NCBI GenBank assembly: GCA_000972765.1
Contig: CP011265.1
Location: forward strand, 3,903,001-3,967,000
From: Verrucomicrobia bacterium IMCC26134
Lineage (GTDB): Bacteria > Verrucomicrobiota > Verrucomicrobiia > Opitutales > Opitutaceae
Direction: 5' to 3'
DNA: 64,000 nt
Position 1 is the first letter of the stretch. Every line of letters begins with the position of its first letter. The notes beneath the pieces are model-generated. The model ran no database searches and had not been told where the DNA came from. It was given only the letters and a program-made list of their open reading frames with translations. The translations under genes and the position numbers were made by a program. Shown piece by piece: positions 60,482-64,000 of this stretch.

Positions 60482-61372
60482 TTATGGGTTTTCTAAAAGC
60501 TGGAGGCGCTCTTCGATGGTGAGGAGGCGCTGGACATAGGCCTCGCGAACGGTAGCTCCAGTAAAAGTGATCGTCTGGCCGACTGGGGGTTGAGGCAGGT
60601 CGTAGTTGAAGGATGCCTGGCCGGTCCCCTGGCCCGAGATCTCGCTGTCGTCGGTGGTAATGGTGACGGTAGAGGGAATCTCAAACCCTTCGGTATTGAT
60701 TAAGTTAAGGGTGACCAGGTGGGGGGTATCTTTCGCCCCGTCGATCAACACGGAAATGCGGACGGCGGTGACCTCAAAGTCGATCGGGTCATCACTGGAT
60801 GGGGTGGTAAGGTCGATACTGACCGAGCTGGCTTCAGAATCGACTGCCGTCACTAGATCGCCGGCGGTGGCCAGGGCGTCGTAGTAGGAGGCGGGATCGG
60901 TTAAGAACTCAGATGCACCTCCAGTCGCCTTGAAGTATGAATCGCTAGGGGCATCCATGAGGTTGCATGAGCCGGTGCCGATGACTGTGAATTGATCGAG
61001 CCTGTCGGGGTGAGAATAAATGGCATCGTAGATGTCATACTGCTCCCGGAGCGCATTGGATAGGCCGCCGGTATAGGCTCCGGTGGCGGTGAGCAGGGTG
61101 TAATTGAAGACGCCGGCTGTCTCGGTGGTGGATCCCGTCCACGTTCCGTAGGAGTAGTCGTAGACGGGTTTTGAGCAGGCCACGCCGGTGCCTTGGTAGA
61201 TGGTGCGCTGGAGAGATCCTTGTTGATTAACCGTGCGCCACTTCTTGGCCTGGCCCTCCCATGCGGCAGGGGTTTCGATGTCGTAGGGGTAGAGCGCAGA
61301 GCTATAACCGGACCGGCCAAGAAGTTGGCTAGTGCCGGTGCGGGATGTCACGGTGGTGGTGATCGTCGGCAT
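60482..61372 (-). CDS. Phage protein of unknown function
   Basis: A 296-residue protein without membrane segments. It starts MPTITTTVTSRTGTSQLLGR and has Tyr/Gly/Thr-rich beta-type stretches (GVFNYTLLTATGAYTGGLSN, DVDRL-like SHPDRLDQFTVIGTGSCNLM). The C-terminal part (TGQASFNYDLPQPPVGQTIT, then a helix LLTIEERLQLLENP) may mediate assembly. Composition fits a virion or tail protein. No family recognised; assigned to the prophage by strand, spacing and neighbours. Confidence 0.6.
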   Translation of the reverse strand: MPTITTTVTSRTGTSQLLGRSGYSSALYPYDIETPAAWEGQAKKWRTVNQQGSLQRTIYQGTGVACSKPVYDYSYGTWTGSTTETAGVFNYTLLTATGAYTGGLSNALREQYDIYDAIYSHPDRLDQFTVIGTGSCNLMDAPSDSYFKATGGASEFLTDPASYYDALATAGDLVTAVDSEASSVSIDLTTPSSDDPIDFEVTAVRISVLIDGAKDTPHLVTLNLINTEGFEIPSTVTITTDDSEISGQGTGQASFNYDLPQPPVGQTITFTGATVREAYVQRLLTIEERLQLLENP

Positions 61373-61373
61373 G

Positions 61374-61556
61374 TTAACCTAAGTAGCTTATGATGGTGCT
61401 GGCGGCGGTCTGGGTGATGCCTATTTTGAGGCCACCCCGAATGTCGAGCATAGGGCGGACGGCTTGGACCAGATCATTGTGAAGGCGGGCGAACCCAAGG
61501 AGTGCCTTGGGGGCCTTTTTGATGAGCGGCAGGGTGCTTGGGTTTACGTTCGCCAT
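61374..61556 (-). CDS. Small phage protein (60 residues)
   Basis: From ATG 61556: MANVNPSTLPLIKKAPKALL continuing GFARLHNDLVQAVRPMLDIR and ending in ISYLG. It fits tightly between neighbours: its stop is 1 bp from the start of the 296-residue gene and its start 2 bp from the stop of the gene at 61559. Basic and amphipathic; function unknown. Confidence 0.55.
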   Translation of the reverse strand: MANVNPSTLPLIKKAPKALLGFARLHNDLVQAVRPMLDIRGGLKIGITQTAASTIISYLG

Positions 61557-61558
61557 AG

Positions 61559-62389
61559 TTAAATTGTTATGCCAACGGACCGGCGCTCCCAGATGTTGCC
61601 GATGTATCGGACGAGCTTGGATTTCCCCACCACGCGATAGCCGGCTATTGAGGCGTAGCCTTGCAGCGTGGCACATACGGTTTGGTTAGCAGCGAGCGAA
61701 AGCTGCTGCGAATAGTCCGCGAAGAATATGACTCCTGCAGTCAGGCCTACGGACTGGACCGGAAGGGCAGCCACGAGCCCGTCCCATACGCCGCTGTCGT
61801 ATTCGACATTGGTCGCCAACTGGGACCAGTCCCGGTAGGTATAGATCTGCTCATTATTCTGGGGGATCGCACCGGTGTTCGCGTAGCTTCCTTTTTGCCC
61901 GATGAGATAGAAGTCGCGTTTGGTTTTCGCCTGATAATTGGCTTGGTTGCCTTTGGTTAGTATACCCAGGTTTGTTATCCTGTAGGTAATGGTGATTCCG
62001 TAGGCGTAACTGTAGTAGGTGCCGCATTTTCTGACAGCTGCATAAGAAGGCATCTGCATGCTTATGGTGAATGCTTCGGGGTCTTCAAACGAGGGCGGTA
62101 TGCTCGCCCAGACTCGATCAAAGGTAACGATCTTGGATCCTTGGATCGGCACGCGGGCAGTGTCGTAGCAGTGATACGCGATCACTCCCAGCTGAGGCAG
62201 GATCTCGCGCGGTATCAATGCGTTTTCAGCTGGTTTAGTATAGCCATCGATGTGCTGCATATAGGTCTGAGTTATGACCAGGTGGTTGCGCGCGAGCTCC
62301 TGCAGGGGTGTCTCGACGATGGGCTGGCCTTGAGGGACGGCTTCATAGAACGAGGGGGAACCAGGGGGGCGATATTCGGTCATGCTCAT
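61559..62389 (-). CDS. Phage protein of unknown function, paralogous to the next upstream gene
   Basis: A 276-residue protein starting MSMTEYRPPGSPSFYEAVPQ. The N-terminal third shares blocks with the 94-residue protein encoded upstream: VPQGQPI, ITQTYMQHIDGY versus IRQIYMCRMSAY, and KIVTFDRVWASI versus DIITFERIWKI. The rest is Tyr-rich and beta-type (CGTYYSYAYGITITYRITNL). It overlaps the upstream gene by ATGA. Probably a virion or tail protein; no family recognised. Confidence 0.6.
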   Translation of the reverse strand: MSMTEYRPPGSPSFYEAVPQGQPIVETPLQELARNHLVITQTYMQHIDGYTKPAENALIPREILPQLGVIAYHCYDTARVPIQGSKIVTFDRVWASIPPSFEDPEAFTISMQMPSYAAVRKCGTYYSYAYGITITYRITNLGILTKGNQANYQAKTKRDFYLIGQKGSYANTGAIPQNNEQIYTYRDWSQLATNVEYDSGVWDGLVAALPVQSVGLTAGVIFFADYSQQLSLAANQTVCATLQGYASIAGYRVVGKSKLVRYIGNIWERRSVGITI

Positions 62390-62670
62390 ATTTTCCAGAT
62401 TCTCTCAAAGGTTATAATGTCAGCGATGCCGGTTGGAGTCCTCGGGCCGTCTCGATCAAACACAGCGCGCAGGCGCTGCCCGATATCGCCAGGGCAGAGG
62501 CTTCCCGAGGGGGCGCGGCGATATGCGGACATACGGCACATGTAGATCTGTCGAATGCTTATTTCAGCCGGGTTATCTTGGTTATTATTCTCATAGATAG
62601 GCTGGCCCTGGGGCACCATCTCATCGAATGAGGTGCCTTTGGTGCCGGGATAATAACTTATCGGGGGCAT
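62386..62670 (-). CDS. Short phage protein, truncated-looking paralogue of the next gene
   Basis: A 94-residue protein starting MPPISYYPGTKGTSFDEMVP and ending IADIITFERIWKI. It matches the first third of the neighbouring 276-residue protein (VPQGQPI, IYM, TFERIW) and stops where that match ends. It either is a genuine single-domain version or a tandem duplicate that lost its C-terminus. The stop overlaps the next gene's ATG, and the upstream tape-measure-like gene ends at its start codon. Confidence 0.58.
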   Translation of the reverse strand: MPPISYYPGTKGTSFDEMVPQGQPIYENNNQDNPAEISIRQIYMCRMSAYRRAPSGSLCPGDIGQRLRAVFDRDGPRTPTGIADIITFERIWKI

Positions 62671-64000
62671 CAGTATTGAACTTCCAGAAGGGTTAGGCTC
62701 TCGCGGATCGTGGCCAGTTCTTCGTTGGCTTTGACGAGTTGCTGCGTGACGGCGGCCAGCGGGTCGCGCTCGGAGGTGCTGAGCGACTGGATGCTGCCCT
62801 GGACCTGATTGGCCCGGGAGCTGAGCTCGTCGGCTACGCTGACGGCTTGGCCGCCGCGGATCGTCACGCGGCCTTGATCGCGGGCGGTGCGGGCTTGGGC
62901 GCGGAGGCGCTCGACCTCGGCGGCTTTGCGTTGGTCCGCCGGCGAGCCACGCTGGCCGGTGGTGACTTCGGTGAGGGTGGCGGCAGATTGATCGGAGAGG
63001 GCAGTGGCGTAGGCTTGGCTGGCGGACTGCACGGCCAGGGTGGCGGCCTGCTGCTTTTGGAGCGCGGCGGTGAGCTTCTGGTTGGCCTCGTCACGTTGCT
63101 TGGATAGCTTTTCCTCAATGGCGACCTGCTTCTCTTTTTCACTGCTGATCTCGGCTTCGCGCTGCTTTTGGAGGTTGAGGAGATCGCCTTGGCGGTTGAT
63201 GAGCTCGACCTGAGCTTTGAAGTGAGCGGTCGTGCCGGCTGACGCTGCAGTGACGGCATCTTGGGCATCCTTAACCTCGATGGTGGCGATGGCGATCCGG
63301 CCCTCGGTATCGGCTGCTTCTTTGGCGGCGTTGATGCGGGCGTCTGCGACTTCGGCTTCGGCGGCGGCGAGTTCACGTTTGGCAGCGGCCTCTACATCGA
63401 GCAGGCGGAGGTTCTCTTTTTTAGTGGCCGCATCTCGCTTGGCCTTTTCCTCGGCGGCGTTGCCTTTGTCGATGGTGTCGATGTTTTCGCCGATCGAGCC
63501 GTAGCCGAGGGCGGCGCCGACGCCGGCGACAGCATAGTCCACTCCGCGCTGCACGAAGGCCAGCGCGCCGGCGACAATGCCCATCATGCCCTGTTTGGCG
63601 CGGTCCAGGGTATCGGCCAGGGCGGCAGTGCGGGCGACGGCTGGATCCAGCGCGCCGCCGATGGCGTAGGCGGCATCGCGGACCTGCTGCGCGTTATTGA
63701 GGACAGCGGAGAAGCCGGCCACGAGGGCGCCGATACCGAGGCCTTTGACTAAGTCGGCTCCGCCGACGGCCTCAAGTCCAGTCTTGGCATTTTTTCTCCA
63801 GGCTGAGAAGCGGGCGAGAAGTCCTTGAGGACCGGGATCCGCACCAGCGCTGGCGGAGGCGGTGCCAGCCGCGCGGCTGGATGAGCCGATGGAGGTGGCT
63901 GCCATGCCGGTGGTGTCTTCGCGGGCCCGGATAGTGGAGCGGATCGCAGACTCCTCGGCGGAGGCGGCATCCATGGCGCGGTAGCGGGCTTGGGTAATCT
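62670..64000 (-). CDS. Tail tape-measure-like coiled-coil phage protein, N-terminus beyond window
   Basis: The minus-strand frame is open from the right edge to 62670; the sequence before the first ATG in the window (63974) reads ITQARYRAMDAAS and looks coding, so the 5' end is probably missing. A hydrophobic region (about residues 70-165 from 63974, with GLGIGALVAGFSAVLNNAQQ and GMMGIVAGALAFVQRG) is followed by long charged coiled coils (VKDAQDAVTAASAGTTAHFK, EKEKQVAIEEKLSKQRDEAN). This is the usual look of tape-measure or tail-length proteins. Partial; the assignment is by composition and phage context. Confidence 0.65.
   Translation of the reverse strand, partial: ITQARYRAMDAASAEESAIRSTIRAREDTTGMAATSIGSSSRAAGTASASAGADPGPQGLLARFSAWRKNAKTGLEAVGGADLVKGLGIGALVAGFSAVLNNAQQVRDAAYAIGGALDPAVARTAALADTLDRAKQGMMGIVAGALAFVQRGVDYAVAGVGAALGYGSIGENIDTIDKGNAAEEKAKRDAATKKENLRLLDVEAAAKRELAAAEAEVADARINAAKEAADTEGRIAIATIEVKDAQDAVTAASAGTTAHFKAQVELINRQGDLLNLQKQREAEISSEKEKQVAIEEKLSKQRDEANQKLTAALQKQQAATLAVQSASQAYATALSDQSAATLTEVTTGQRGSPADQRKAAEVERLRAQARTARDQGRVTIRGGQAVSVADELSSRANQVQGSIQSLSTSERDPLAAVTQQLVKANEELATIRESLTLLEVQY

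Overview
The window looks like the chromosome of a GC-rich, Gram-negative member of the Verrucomicrobiota, most like Opitutaceae. The evidence is KdsA (an outer membrane with Kdo), two PilT-type ATPases, an AsmA-like protein, a GldA/F/G-type ABC system with a DUF4340 protein, a DUF6941 protein and an overall protein style typical of that group. The taxonomic call is inference from gene content, since no rRNA is present.

Layout. 1-10.8 kb: one long minus-strand run of an ABC ATPase, ABC-2 permease, GldG-like protein, DUF4340 protein, two SPFH proteins and an AsmA-like protein that runs off the left edge, preceded by a GT87-like membrane glycosyltransferase. 10.9-15.5 kb: birA, coaX and a hybrid histidine kinase in one minus-strand run. 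16.3-39 kb: an envelope-lipid and glycoconjugate island. 39.5-53.2 kb: housekeeping genes (VOC protein, PocR/AraC regulator, nadC, two pilT-like genes, proA, a PfkB kinase, DUF6941, pyrG, kdsA, rsmE) plus an unusual lipoyl-PSBD-KASIII fusion. 53.5-64 kb: tRNA-Leu and tRNA-Pro, then a tyrosine integrase and phage structural genes, so a prophage apparently inserted at tRNA-Pro that continues past the right edge.

The most interesting region is 16.3-32.9 kb. It encodes myo-inositol-phosphate synthase, a CDP-alcohol phosphatidyltransferase, a 3-ketodihydrosphingosine-reductase-like SDR, a 1324-residue KS-ACP-DH-alpha-oxoamine synthase megaenzyme, a GNAT-fold acyltransferase resembling bacterial ceramide synthase, an Aur1-like PAP2 phosphoinositol transferase, a complete DevBCA/TolC-type exporter whose ATPase carries a cyclic-nucleotide-binding domain, and a PimA-like glycosyltransferase. 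Together they read as synthesis, inositol headgroup addition, mannosylation and export of a polyketide-primed sphingolipid. LicD genes, a second (EPT/CPT-like) CDP-alcohol phosphotransferase and a PvdE-like ABC exporter follow, which suggests further phosphoalcohol decoration of surface lipids or glycans.

The second highlight is the 523-residue protein at 50.8 kb. It joins the lipoyl and E3-binding domains of a 2-oxoacid dehydrogenase E2 to a complete ketoacyl-ACP synthase III in place of the E2 acyltransferase. Decay is also visible: a LicD pseudogene at 17.4-17.9 kb and a remnant at 39.1-39.5 kb next to a dispersed repeat.
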